A stretch of DNA of 64,000 nt. Source: Thunnus maccoyii (Eukaryota; Chordata; Actinopteri; Scombriformes; Scombridae). The position numbers were made by a program, and so were the translations under genes. Shown here piece after piece: positions 38,701 through 49,092 of the stretch. The DNA lies in contig NC_056550.1 in NCBI RefSeq assembly GCF_910596095.1, positions 3,348,001 through 3,412,000 of the forward strand. Reading direction: 5' to 3'. The first letter of the stretch is position 1; each line of letters starts with the position of its first letter. The notes beneath the pieces are model-generated. The model saw only the letters and a list, made by a program, of their open reading frames with translations, ran no database searches and was not told where the DNA came from.

Positions 38701-40771
38701 AAGAGGTAATTTTGCACTAACAAGAAACTCCAGACAGACTTAACACTAAATCTATCCTGTAAGTATATGAAATCAACCTGCAATAACCAGGATACTGAAG
38801 GTTGTTTATTTAAAAGGTGTATTCTCTTCCGCAGGGTGTTTCTACCATTTCAACTGTACCGACTGTATTCCCTAATTTTCCTTGTGAAGTCATCTAGTTT
38901 CAGTGGTGACTCATGTAACTATGACTCATATCTCACATGGCATTACACTCAGTTTAGTGGTAAGTCAAAAACAAAAACACCACTGATGACTATAATTAAC
39001 ATTAAGAAATAACTTATGTGTCTGTTCATTCCTGCATCTACTGCTACTTTGGTGGTATTTTGGGTGGGTCAATAGTCTACAAACAAACTTTGTTAACAAG
39101 TTTCCGGTTTTGGACTGTACATGAGCTCTTGTAAAAATAAATAAAATAAAATAAAAAACACACACATTGAAATCGGGTTTCTGCAACAGTAATCTTGTTG
39201 GGTTTTTTGTTTTTTGTGACATTCAGAAATGAAGTTACTGTAACTTAAACCTGCAATAACTGATTTTTTTGCCACTTGGAGTCAGCAGAAACAAGACAAC
39301 ATCTGACATATCACCTTTTTCACATATGACAAAATTGATGGCAAACATTTTTTCCACATCCAGTTAACAGAGTCTACAGAGGGTTTATCAGAGCTTTTTT
39401 GCTTAAAACATCTCCCTGCTGCTGCTGGAAACAAGGTTGATGGGATGGTTTCACAGTGTAGTGGTTATTGGCTTAACACACAGAAGGTCCTGGATTTGAG
39501 ACCCAGGGAGCCACAACTAAAAGGTGTCAGTATACTTGAAATGAAGTGATTGTCAAAGAGAGTGTGAGGGAAAGTTTGACTCTGCAGCAGTAGTAAAACC
39601 CTTTACATGAACAAGGGCTTTTGCTCTAGATCCGACAGGGCTATGGCATGGACAAAGGTCAACAGAGACTGCTGATCTGACCTAACATAACCATGTCATC
39701 TCTGACCTAAAAACATAAGCTAACCACTTCTGCATAAACATACATATTTTTTAAGTGAAAACCAAAACTATATTGTAATTTTAACATACAGTATAACCCA
39801 TAGCAGTTTGCTTGGTATGTTGCAATCCTTTTACAATAGTACTCAACCAAGCTAAGACGTGTAGGTTTTGACATTCAGACTTCAGCTTTGTTTCCTAAAA
39901 AATATTATACATTCTGAACATTTCACAAGGTTTCTATATTATCAATATGGCAGAGCTTTTTGTCCTGTTAGTGTATGAAGGCTTTCTTTGGGTCGTAGAA
40001 TCTACAAGTCCAAGAAATTAGAATAGTTAAACTAAGAAGAATAGTTTGATGTTTTGGGAAATACACTTATTCGCTTTCTTGCCAAGAGTTGCATGAGAAG
40101 ATTGTTACCACTCACATATCTGTAAGCTAAATAAGAAGCTAGGGTCTCAGGTAGACAAGAACATGCTAAAACAAAAACTCTAAATGTTCTAAAACACTCT
40201 GTGTGAATGAAACAGCTGTACCTCTTTATTATCATCATCCTCTTCTTCTTCAAGCATACCAAGTCCAGCTCTGGTCTCTGCAGGCGGGGCAGTTTGGTTT
40301 CTCTCTACCACAGCAGGAGCTCTCTCCACTGGCAGAGGATCTGGCTCCCGCTGGACCAGCCACGTCTCCAGCTCTGCATGAGGAACCTGAGAGAAGGGTA
40401 TTAAACAGTTCAAAATTCAACATGTTTCTCTTACAAACTACAGGTCTTTTAGCCATGCTCTTCAGCTGGAGATAGACATGTTTCCATACCTGTAGTCTGT
40501 CCAGAGAGTGGACCCAGCCCAGCAGCCTTCGTGTCGTGAAGAACCCATCCAGATCCACACTCTTTGGGTGCAGGTCATGGCCGTCCTCCAGGCGATTACG
40601 GAGGTTGTGGAACTGCGTTTGGGTGAGTGCCCAGGTCGGACCCAGGATCATCTCGTGCAAGGATGGAGGCAGGTAGGGCTCCAGTCCCACATCAACCCTC
40701 ACTCCACACAGGCTGAGAAGGATGGCCATCTGGATAAGACCCTCAGTGAAGTATTTCTTTAGGTACAGCAT
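25864..40771 (-). CDS. nfe2l1: CNC-bZIP transcription factor, NFE2L1/NRF1-like
   Basis: Coding exons on the minus strand: 40771-40490, 40386-40222, 31157-30963, 28743-28693, 28598-28452, 28297-28126, 27723-27025 and 26873-25864, all phase-consistent, giving about 906 residues (human about 772). The N-terminus MLYLKKYFTEGLIQMAILLS is the ER-targeting helix of NFE2L1, followed by TQTQFHNLRN and LHPKSVDLD. W103-L104 (ELETWLVQRE) falls exactly at the human DDI2 cleavage position. Further on are a poly-Glu tract, the ECLRLLDETFPF motif, an acidic Ser-rich region with the DSGLS degron (about 580), the CNC box (IPFSNEMIVNLPVEEFNELL) and the bZIP. NFE2L1 is held at the ER and, when processed, activates proteasome and stress genes with small MAFs. 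Odd points: no Neh2-like DIDLIDILWRQDIDLG segment, CRQRKL in place of CRKRKL in the basic region, and an unresolved cassette at 30742-30881. It may be the divergent nfe2l1a copy; NFE2L3 is less likely given the N-terminus. Confidence 0.92.
27829..28070. repeat. 57-bp intronic inverted repeat in nfe2l1
   Basis: 27829-27886 (ttcttgaccttggaaacagc onward) is nearly an exact reverse complement of 28014-28070, separated by about 127 bp. Only a few mismatches are seen. It fills much of the 402-bp intron between two nfe2l1 coding exons, so the pre-mRNA could form a long stem close to the acceptor and donor. Confidence 0.8.
28955..29200 (+). repeat. Relic of catgctaac/cagctgaggctgatggg repeat
   Basis: Shares caccatcttagtttagca, agtacagctgaggctgatgg and ggtcataaaccaa with the longer element at 48,484-49,092. 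It lies within an nfe2l1 intron. Confidence 0.6.
30742..30881 (-). other. Candidate nfe2l1 exon with phase conflict
   Basis: Bases 30881-30742 on the minus strand give a 46-codon open stretch ending KLLDDMPLTL before a GTATGA donor. Joined to the next exon it reads LTL-ECLRLL, resembling human ALSLEECLRLL, and its 3' phase fits. At the 5' side the obvious acceptor (ttttag, 82 bp from the previous donor) leaves two bases, while the previous exon ends in phase 0; direct joining meets a TGA. A weaker internal acceptor after TTGAAG would restore phase. It may be an alternative exon, a mis-seen acceptor, or affected by an indel. Confidence 0.5.
31077..31113 (-). repeat. GAG/GAA tract encoding poly-Glu in nfe2l1
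   Basis: A run of cct/ctt triplets on the plus strand encodes about 12 consecutive glutamates in the nfe2l1 exon at 31157-30963. Such coding microsatellites are prone to length change and assembly error. Confidence 0.8.
31306..31377 (-). tRNA. tRNA-Val(TAC) relic, probable pseudogene
   Basis: Starts GGTTCTATAGTGTAGTGG and keeps TTTACAC, but the 3' half of the anticodon stem has changed (TGAGA opposite TCTGC) and the T-arm is eroded (aggttcaaaacacatt). Recognisable by comparison with the intact copies 1.2-2.5 kb away. Probably inactive. Confidence 0.7.
31678..31747 (-). tRNA. tRNA-Val-like copy with altered anticodon (TAT)
   Basis: Body matches the intact tRNA-Val copies (GGTTCCATAGTGTAGAGG start, TCTGC/GCAGA anticodon stem), but the anticodon loop reads TTTATAT, so the anticodon is TAT instead of TAC. 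The last acceptor base pair is lost (GGAACT end) and the T-stem has a mismatch. It may be a pseudogene or an anticodon-shifted tRNA. Confidence 0.65.
32542..32614 (-). tRNA. tRNA-Val(TAC), intact
   Basis: A full 73-base cloverleaf: acceptor GGTTCCA/GGAACC plus A, A-box TAGTGTAGAGG, anticodon stem TCTGC/GCAGA with loop TTTACAC (anticodon TAC), T-arm CCTGG-GTTCAAAA-CCCAG type. Near-identical to vertebrate tRNA-Val-TAC as I recall it. No TTTT terminator lies immediately downstream on the minus strand. It sits in a long nfe2l1 intron in the same orientation as the gene. Confidence 0.93.
33136..33208 (-). tRNA. tRNA-Val(TAC), intact
   Basis: Same 73-base tRNA as at 32542, with one difference noted (ACATCTGC for ACGTCTGC before the anticodon stem). 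A TTTT (33128-33131 complement) lies a few bases past the 3' end and could terminate RNA polymerase III. Anticodon TAC. Confidence 0.93.
33811..33883 (-). tRNA. tRNA-Val(TAC), intact
   Basis: Identical by eye to the copy at 32542-32614, with all stems and both internal promoter boxes. No T4 run is seen immediately downstream. It is part of the third duplicated tRNA unit. Confidence 0.93.
34512..34562 (-). pseudogene. Truncated tRNA-Val fragment
   Basis: Keeps the 5' half of the tRNA (GGTTCCATAGTGTAGAGG, then a TTTACAC anticodon loop) but the T-arm and 3' acceptor strand are gone; the D-arm has an insertion. It is the leftmost relic of the array in gene orientation. Confidence 0.75.
35322..35362. 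repeat. GT microsatellite 1
   Basis: About 20 GT units with one interruption (gcgt), in the long nfe2l1 intron. Confidence 0.95.
35511..35535. repeat. GT microsatellite 2
   Basis: About 12 GT units, 150 bp after the first tract. Confidence 0.95.
35642..35701. repeat. GT microsatellite 3
   Basis: About 30 uninterrupted GT units. Translated on the other strand it gives a spurious Thr-His repeat frame. Confidence 0.95.
39447..39513 (+). pseudogene. tRNA-Val-like relic, plus strand
   Basis: Reads GGTTTCACAGTGTAGTGG, then gcttaacacac (anticodon-like AAC), cagaaggtcctgg and a T-arm-like gatttgagacccag. Acceptor pairing is poor. Opposite orientation to the array and closer to tRNA-Val(AAC). Probably a dead tRNA or a SINE head. 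Confidence 0.5.
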
Positions 40772-43245
40772 GTTCGGACAGCATACAAAGAAGTCAGCAG
40801 TGTTCAGGTTTCAGCTTGGTCACCACCACAGTCTCTTTTGCTGAAGTGTCCTTGGTCACTAGAAAGTCTGTCGGGCACTAACCTGTATAATGAAGGAGAG
40901 GGGCAACAAAAAAAAAAGCAAAAATTCCCCCTCCCTTCAGGTCCAATGCAAAAATTCTCAAAAATGTCCTTGGTATTATGAAAATAACTCAGTTTGGAAA
41001 TTACTTAGTTTTAAATACTATACTTTAAATTCTTTTTCTTTTTATATTAAATTATAATGCACAATTGCACTAGTAGAGAGTTGGGACTTTTTATCTTAAT
41101 TATAAAAATGTTTTTGTAGAATAACCTCACTCCTCTCAGCAGATAATGTGCCCCTAAATAAGTCACCATACAGTTCTACCCAACTGCTCTAATGAGCTAC
41201 TCAGTGTCCAAGAGTAGAAGATGCTGGTTTTTAAAAGGAATTATTATCAGGGTTGATTCTGATAAAAAAAATATTGAAACAAAGAGAAGAGTGTGACTGT
41301 TCTTACAGTCTCGTCTACAACATGTTGATCCTCACAGAGACTCCACAAATCCTTCCTCCTGTGAATAAAGAGATCAGCTTACTTCAGAGCAGAGGACTAA
41401 AGGTGCACGAAAACAACGCAAATTAGTGCAAGCAATTCATGATGTTAATGTTCTTTAATGTTTTGCACTAATTATACCTTTGCTTAAGGCTGCAATTAAC
41501 AATTATGTTCATTATCAATTAATCTGACTAGTCTTCTCAATTAATTGATTAATTTTTTGGTTCATAAAATATAAAAAGAATACTGAAAATGTGCCTCACA
41601 ATTTTCCATAGTGCAAGATGACACATTCAAATGTCTTGTTTTGAACAACCAACAGTCCAGTCCACAACCAGTCCAGTATTTATTGCTAATATCACTACTT
41701 TTACTACAGCCTGATAACACTGCCACAGCTGTACTAAAGATAATAACGACATTTCAGTTATCAACAATAATCTTCCATTGTCACTGCAGCCTGACCTACA
41801 GAGAGGTAGAGGTTGGGAGGTTTGTGTCAGGAGATAAGGCAGACAGGAGAGATAGAGTCAGCCTGTATCTACACTCTAAGAAACTTCGACCTACTTCTAG
41901 AAAGGGCTTGGTAACCACCTGCCCATCCCTCAGTGCCTGGGTTACTCACTGCAGCCACATGATGTAATTGCCACTGTTTGCCTGGAAAAACCCTCTCCCT
42001 GTCTCCTCCCTCCCACTAGTCACTGGATATACTTTTCTTTTTTTGCTATTGTTTACAGAAGCTGCAGTGGAACAGCTGACTGTTACAGGAGCTTGAGGAC
42101 CACAAACTTCTCAGCAAAAAATACACAGAATATTTTCTTTTAATATAGTTCAGTGTAGTGTATTCTATCATCTTGCCTAACACATGGTCTTGTGATATTA
42201 TCCTGTACTGTGCCAATGGGTCTTAATATTGCTGCATGGTAACACAGTCTGATGTAACATTAGGGTAGGAAAGTGACACAGGATGCATCTGTCAACAAAG
42301 AACATATGAGATATAAGAAATAATTTATCCCAAAGGCAATTGGCTTGCTCAATTCATAAAGACTTAATTCTAACTCCTGTTGGTGTTGTTATGTGATGAA
42401 TGTATGTTTTAACAAACATTAAGATGGGCAAAAACTATTTCCAGTATGGTGGACAATAAAGTTGTAGCCTATTCTATTTGTGTAAAACATTACGCCATAT
42501 ACACTAGTAGGATGCTGTTTTACATTATAATAAACTTGTCGAACCGCCTATTGTATTGTTTAGTAGTCTGTTATAGCATCTGGTCGAGTGTTACTACACT
42601 AAAATGCAATACCATGCTTTGCACTAACGTTAGGCTATTTTAATCCAATTGTCCAGCTGAATTTTCCATGTCATTGTCATTCTGCGGTGATTGTCATGTT
42701 TCCTGTTGTTTTTAAATCCTCGGGTTGCGTGTTAAAATGAAGGAAATCTAGTTATAGTCAGCGCAACAGGTTGAACAATGTTTGATCACTCGCTGATGCT
42801 GAACTGATAACACTACATTTATGACAGGGAGACTATTGGAGATATCACGCAACTGCTGTAACGTTTTGACCAAACAGTTTTATAACACGCACAGAAAACA
42901 CAGCTGCTCACTACTGAAAGCGCAAACTCACTGGAAAACACAGAAACATTAGCCTACAGGGAAATCAGAGGAATAATAGGCTGTACTGATTCCACTGGCT
43001 ATTACAAATCGATGGTATCTTAATCTAACAAATCACTATTAAGAGTTAAGTTTAAGTCACTTCTGAGCTTATGGGAGTTTTAAAGCATATTATAAGGATA
43101 TAGGATCATATGTGTCTTACCAGAAGTGGTTGTTGAGTGTTCACAGCGCAGTGTGTCAGTATGTTTCAGTCGCTGTTTGACAGTCAGACTGCCCCAACTT
43201 CAGTTTCTGTTCTTGGCTGATCTGGAGGGTGGGGCTTTTTAAAAG
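40772..43245 (-). promoter_or_regulatory. nfe2l1: nfe2l1 5' UTR exons and promoter
   Basis: Splice signals on the minus strand suggest UTR exons at 40882-40772 (joined to the ATG), 41358-41307 (donor ACT/GTAAGA) and a first exon ending at 43121 (donor TTCTG/GTAAGA). A TATA-like TTTTAAAAAG lies at 43236-43245, a CRE-like TGACGTA at 43258-43264 and a CCACCC box near 43227. The start site would be near 43,205. These exons are inferred from motifs only. Confidence 0.5.
41461..41605 (+). repeat. gctgcaatt-type MITE fragment
   Basis: aaggctgcaattaacaatta and following attgattaattttttggttc match the left half of the fish MITE at 20331-20686. The right end is missing. Confidence 0.55.
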
Positions 43246-45168
43246 CTGAATCCCTGATGACGTATGACCAACTCCTCCCTGGAAAAAAATACACCAGCTG
43301 TGTATGTGTGTTTGTGTGTTAGGGGGGCACTGTGTAAGTGTGTTTGGAGATGGTAATCTGTGTGAGGCTATATTTATTGATGTGTGTGCTGAGATGTACT
43401 TTATTGAACTACTGAGAGTGAAATACCAAACCAGCATTATTTTTTCATGATGTTTATGAATGATCCCCACATCTTTTCAAAGTCCTTGGATTTTTTTCCA
43501 TAGAGAGCAAACTTGAAAGACGTTTTAACCATTGGCTAAGAGATGGTTACAAAATGTTTGACATACAGAAAAAAACAAACAAACCAAAAAAAAAAAAAAA
43601 AAACATAGGCTACCATTTTTTGCTTCTCACTTCCTAAGTTACAGTAGGAAATATATCAAGTAAACAAAACTTGGGGCACAACAGAAAACACAAAATGCAA
43701 CTTTATTCTAAAAATCTTTAAAATAACAGGACATTTCAATAAAATATTGTATCACTCTATCCCTCTGACGAACTTATATAGGTCTAACATACATGGAGTA
43801 ATAAAGTTCTCATTAACCACTTACGCTGTAAAGCAAAATGAACCTGGTAGTATTTGTTAAAACTAACAGACTGTAAACAAATGTTTCCACTCTGCCTTCA
43901 GTATTTTTTCTCCAGTATCATTACTCTAAGCTAGTCTTCTATTTTCTGATGTATGGGGGAGTGAGAAAGTAATCATGAATTATGGATAGATATTTGCTGA
44001 TTACCATAAAAGTGGCTTTGTTGTTATTGTAAATAAATAAATATGTCAGAAAAGTAGGTATGAAAGAAAAAAAAAGTTGACTTTCAATCACCAGAATCAG
44101 ATGTCCATCATCTTGCAGTGTACAAATAGCTTCTCACATAGAAGGCTGAAGTCCTTCAGTGCTTGATGGTAAACATTCTACACACTGAGGGGAGCTGCAA
44201 CTACACCTTCAGTCACTGTTCAGGGTCCCCACAACCCACATTGTTTTTCCTGTGTATCCCTGCAGCCAGCTAAGTCACTCTCGATACATGTACAGAAGTA
44301 TGAACATTATTCTTCCAACAACATCAGAGTACTTGACTCAACTGAAAAATGGAAGCAAAAATATGGAAACCAGGAAAAGTGCAGACATAGACTAAATGCT
44401 GGGAAAGGGATTTTTTTTAAATAGTGTATTTAATAATAAGTCAGAATTATAAGTTATCCAGTCAGAATTGTTACTGTTAAAGTACAACTATTAAAAAAGT
44501 GTTACCTTATAGTTACATGACTGCGATGTTGTTCTCTTCTGTGCAGAATGATGTATGTGGAGAGTTTGTTTTCATAATCATCTGCTGAAGATATTTATAA
44601 CATATTGTTGAGTGGTGGGGTGGGGGGGGGTAAAAAATTTTGAAACTAAAATCACTTGCATGTTCATAGATTCCGGATTTTTCAACGAGGAAAATAAGTT
44701 GATGTCATGTTAAGGATTTTTAACTGAACTTTTTTGTGGGATACCGCACCAGACACAAATTATCATACCAAGCAGAGTACTTTAAATGGCTTAAAACATG
44801 TCTGGGGGGATTTTAAGTTAAAATAATATTTAGTCACAATTTTGACATATTTGGAAAAAACAATGTTTTTCAAAATCATTACATTTTAAATAATTAATAA
44901 ATTTGGCTTAGTAAGTCCAAATTTGAACTAATTATCCCACAATCACAACTTTTATGGCTTGGTATGTCGTGATTTTGACTTATAAATTCAAATGTCTGAC
45001 TTGCTATCTCATCATTTTAATTTCAGGAGAGAAAGAGAGAGAGAGAGACAGAGAGCAAGAGAGAGGACTGTGCATGTAGTCTGTTGATGTTTGTGTGAAT
45101 GAGAGAGAGCACCACCTGCTGTTAAGGTAGCAAACCCTTCAGTGTGCAGAAACTGTCTCCCATAGACA

Positions 45169-46499
45169 TCTTAGAGATCAATCATTCATTCTGATATGTT
45201 TGTACTGAAGCAGCAAGTAGCTGCTTGTATTCAGTTGAGACAAATCTGATCATTTCCTTGTCCAGAACAATTCCCATCATGTCATATATCTTCATTTAGC
45301 AAAAGGTTATATTGAATTTGGTATAATAGACCTACAATTTAAACAAACTGCTTGAGTTAAAAGCTAAAAATGTGGCCACAGCTCTGCTGATAAGCTAGCT
45401 ACCTTTAACAATTTAGCTGGGTTTGTTTTTCTCCATTGTGACTGAATTTAGCTACAACAAACTGAAACATGATGGTTCATAAAAAATTCTTTAAAAAAAC
45501 AGAAAACAGTACAAACAAGGAAAAATCAGTACGGAAATTTGGTTTTAGCTTTAGCTAGCAGCAGGCTAGCAGAGGCTGTCTGACCAGCTAGCTTTCAATT
45601 CATGTAGCTCCCCTGCCATAACTGTTTATTTGGCTGTTTGTACATGGCAGACAGTGAAGAAAGTCTGACTGCGAGGAGTGGAGGCCACACATGACCAAAA
45701 CTGAATGTACACAAAGCCAGAATGCAGTGACAGTGTAGCTGTTACCATATACAGTAAAATAGACCACTTAATTTTAGCCAATTCTGGCTTTGTAGGGCAG
45801 GACAGATGGATGGATAAATGGATAGAAAGACCATAAACACTGCAGGACAGCAATCTTTTTCATTTAAAAATGGTGTTTTAAATAAATGTATTCACCAGCT
45901 TTTGGCAAAAACCCCAAGACACTGTGTTGGTGAATCAAAATTCAAACACTTGGCTGAATGGAAGGCAACACTGAACATTCAGAATGATCACTTGTAAAAT
46001 AAGTTAATTATGCACTGTCATGCTAAAATGTTTTACATTCTAGTAATTCAGCAAATTCTTACGAGTTACAGATTATACCATAAGGCATTTCTTTCTGACT
46101 TGTGTTGATGCAGGATCAAGAGGTCAAGACAAACCACCAGTGGTAGGACAGACTGCTCTAGTGGTTAGAGAGACATGCAACAGAAGAGTCACATGTTCAT
46201 GTTTCCTGCTGAAGTGTCCTTGGACAACTGTCATGTGGCTTTGAATAAGTATGTCAGCTAATTGTCTAAAACATAATTGTACAAGGCAAATATCAAAACT
46301 ACAATGGCACATACATGATCAACCATTTAGAGGATTATTTGTTTCTTCAGGGCACCGATTCTAACAAAGCTTTTATTTGTAAACAATATGATTAATTATC
46401 AAAAATTCACACACAAACACAAAAGCTGGCATTCTCTGCATCTTGAAATGCTTTGAACAGAATGGCACGTTACAGTGGAGGAAACATTCTTGCAGCCAA
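45169..46499. repeat. Tandem duplication, copy 1 (1,331 bp)
   Basis: Begins tcttagagatcaatcattca and ends at gaaacattcttgcagccaa, directly joined to copy 2. Sequence is almost identical to copy 2. It includes a degraded tRNA-SINE-like segment (ctctagtggttagagaga, then ctgaagtgtccttgga) around 46,150-46,230. A 62-codon minus-strand frame is present in both copies but has no recognisable similarity. Confidence 0.95.
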
Positions 46500-47904
46500 T
46501 CTTAGAGATCAATCATTCATTCTGATATGTTTGTACTGAAGCAGCAAGTAGCTGCTTGTTTTCAGTTGAGACAAACCTGGTCATTTCCTTGTCCAGAACA
46601 ATTCCCATCATGTCATATATCTTCATTTAGCAAAAGGTTATATTGAATTTGGTATAATAGAGCTACAATTTAAACAAACTGCTTGAGTTAAAAACTAAAA
46701 ATGTGGCCACAGCTCTGCTGATAAGCGAGCTACCTTTAGCAATTTAGCTGGGTTTGTTTTTCTCCATTGTGACTGAATTTAGCTACAACAAACTGAAACT
46801 GAAACTGATGGTTCATAAAAAAATTCTTTAAAAAAAAACAGAAAACAGTACAAACAAGGAAAAATCAGTACGGAAATTTAGTTTTAGCTTTAGCTAGCAG
46901 CAGGCTAGCAGAGGCTGTCTGACCAGCTAGCTTTCAATTCATGTAGCTCCCCTGCCATAACTGTTTATTTGGCTGTTTGTACATGGCAGACAGTGAAGAA
47001 AGTCTGACTGCGAGGAGTAGAGGCCACACATGACCAAAACTGAATGTACACAAAGCCAGAATGCAGTGACAGTGTAGCTGTTACTGCACTTTGGGTTTTA
47101 GCTGTTTATATACAGTAGGCCTACATATACTGTATATATAGTATATATACCATATATAGTAAAATAGACCACTTAATTTTAGCCAATTCTGGCTTTGTAG
47201 GGCAGGACAGATGGATGGATAAATGGATAGAAAGACCATAAACACTGCAGGACAGCAATCTTTTTTATTTAAAAATGGTGTTTTAAATAAATGTATTCAC
47301 CAGCTTTTGGCAAAAACCCCAAGACACTGTGTTGGTGAATCAAAATTCAAACACTTGGCTGAATGGAAGGCAACACTGAACATTCAGAATGATCACTTGT
47401 AAAATAAGTTAATTGTGCACTGTCATGCTAAAATGTTTTACATTCTAGTAATTCAGCAAATTCTTACGAGTTACAGATTATACCATAAGGCATTTCTTTC
47501 TGACTTGTGTTGATGCAGGATCAAGAGGTCAAGACAAACCACCAGTGGTAGGACAGACTGCTCTAGTGGTTAGAGAGACATGCAACAGAAGAGTCACATG
47601 TTCATGTTTCCTGCTGAAGTGTCCTTGGACAACTGTCATGTGGCTTTGAATAAGTATGTCAGCTAATTGTCTAAAACATAATTGTACAAGGCAAATATCA
47701 AAACTACAATGGCACATACATGATCAACCATTTAGAGGATTATTTGTTTCTTCAGGGCACCGATTCTAACAAAGCTTTTATTTGTAAACAATATGATTAA
47801 TTATCAAAAATTCACACACAAACACAAAAGCTGGCATTCTCTGCATCTTGAAATGCTTTGAACAGAATGGCACGTTACAGTGGAGGAAACATTCTTGCAG
47901 CCAA
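46500..47904. repeat. Tandem duplication, copy 2 (1,405 bp)
   Basis: Direct repeat of 45169-46499 with few substitutions. It carries about 74 extra bases near 47,083-47,157 (tgcactttgggttttagctg followed by a TATA-rich palindrome) absent from copy 1, which accounts for the length difference. The junction ccaa/tcttagag is clean. Confidence 0.95.
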
Positions 47905-48483
47905 GTTTCACAAACTTGGATTAAAACGGCGGTCAGGAGGAATCTGTAAAAACATCCAGGGAATGAAAATAATACAGAAGGAAAACCAGCTTCTTAACTA
48001 CAGGCTGGGAATTTCAACATTTACCACCTACAGATGTTGAGAACCGTTTTCCCATGTCTTTATACTAAGTTTAAACAAATCAATACAACACATAATTCAA
48101 ATACCTTCACTGTGTGAGTTCAGTCAGCTTTTCTTATACAAAATTATTTGCTATAAAACTGATGAGACACCCTTCCTTCATAGTTAGTTGCTTTCTAAAA
48201 TGTTCCACAGGAGACAGGAGTGCCTTTAATTTATTTTTCTTCAAAGAACAGCAGTCCTAAATCATTTCTACAAAGCAGGGAACCATCTGTAATACTATGT
48301 TACAATGCTGGGCTAGCTGTTTCATGCACTGCAGGGTTTGAAGAAGTCTTCTGAGTTAAGATTTATGGAATGGAAGTGTGGGCTTAAATCCCATCTATGA
48401 TACTGGTTTGTTTGGTGTTAAGTCTGGACTTAGATACTCTGTATTATAGATAAATAATAATCATTAAATAACTAAGAATCTAC

Positions 48484-49092
48484 AGCCGTGCTAGCAGCTC
48501 TGTGAAGCTATAATTAGAACAGTGCGTGCTAAATGCTAATATCAGCATGCTAACATGTTCACAATAACAATGGCAACATGCTGATGTTATGGTAGGCTAA
48601 TGGAAACCATGTTCACCATCTTAGTTTAGCATGCTAATTAGCACTAAACACAAGGTATAGCTGAGGCTGATGGGAATGTCATTAGTTTAAAAAATATTTA
48701 AAAAGTATTTTGTCATAAACCAAAGTACTGACTTTTTTTTTTTTTTTACCTATGATGGTGCTAAACATACGTCACTATTACTATTACACATTATTTGAGC
48801 TAAATGCTAACATCAACATGCTCACATTGACAACGTTAATATGCTGATGCTTATAATGTATTCCATATTCACCCTCTTAGTTTGTGTGTTAGCAAGCTAA
48901 CCTTTGCTAATTAGCACTAAACACAAAGTACAGCTGAGGCTGATGGGAATGTCAGTTTTGGAGGTATTCGGTCATAAACCAAAGTATTGGACAAAACGAA
49001 ATTTTGACCGTGTGGCGCTAGATGAAAAGTCCGGAGATCACCAAACCAAACGCCAACACTGCTATCCCTAGAACTACACCACTAGCACGGCT
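48484..49092. mobile_element. TIR element with internal catgctaac repeats
   Basis: Ends agccgtgctag and ctagcacggct are perfect 11-bp inverted repeats. Inside, two related modules each contain gctaaatgctaa, tcagcatgctaac-like and agctgaggctgatgggaatg blocks. Non-autonomous; a relic of the same family is at 28,955. Confidence 0.65.

Larger units (their letters stand above)
31158..40221 (-). other. Long nfe2l1 intron hosting tRNAs and microsatellites
   Basis: A 9.1-kb intron between the nfe2l1 exons at 40222-40386 and 30963-31157. Besides the tRNA cluster it contains three GT microsatellites, several CA runs near 36.6-36.7 kb, a tRNA-like relic at 39.45 kb and a repeat near 38.45-38.73 kb (cttaaagcaatactcacatg type). 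I searched it for an exon encoding WRQDIDLG and did not see one. Confidence 0.6.

Noticed and set aside
25864..40771. Naming the CNC gene nfe2l3
   Set aside because: Absence of the Neh2-like segment fits NFE2L3, but the N-terminus, W103/L104 site and convergent cbx1 neighbour fit NFE2L1 better.
46124..47717. Two identical 62-codon minus-strand frames
   Set aside because: Identity comes from the recent tandem duplication and they overlap a SINE-like relic; no sign of selection or family similarity.
45169..47904. CRISPR-like or satellite array
   Set aside because: Only two long copies, no short regular repeats or spacers; a simple tandem duplication.
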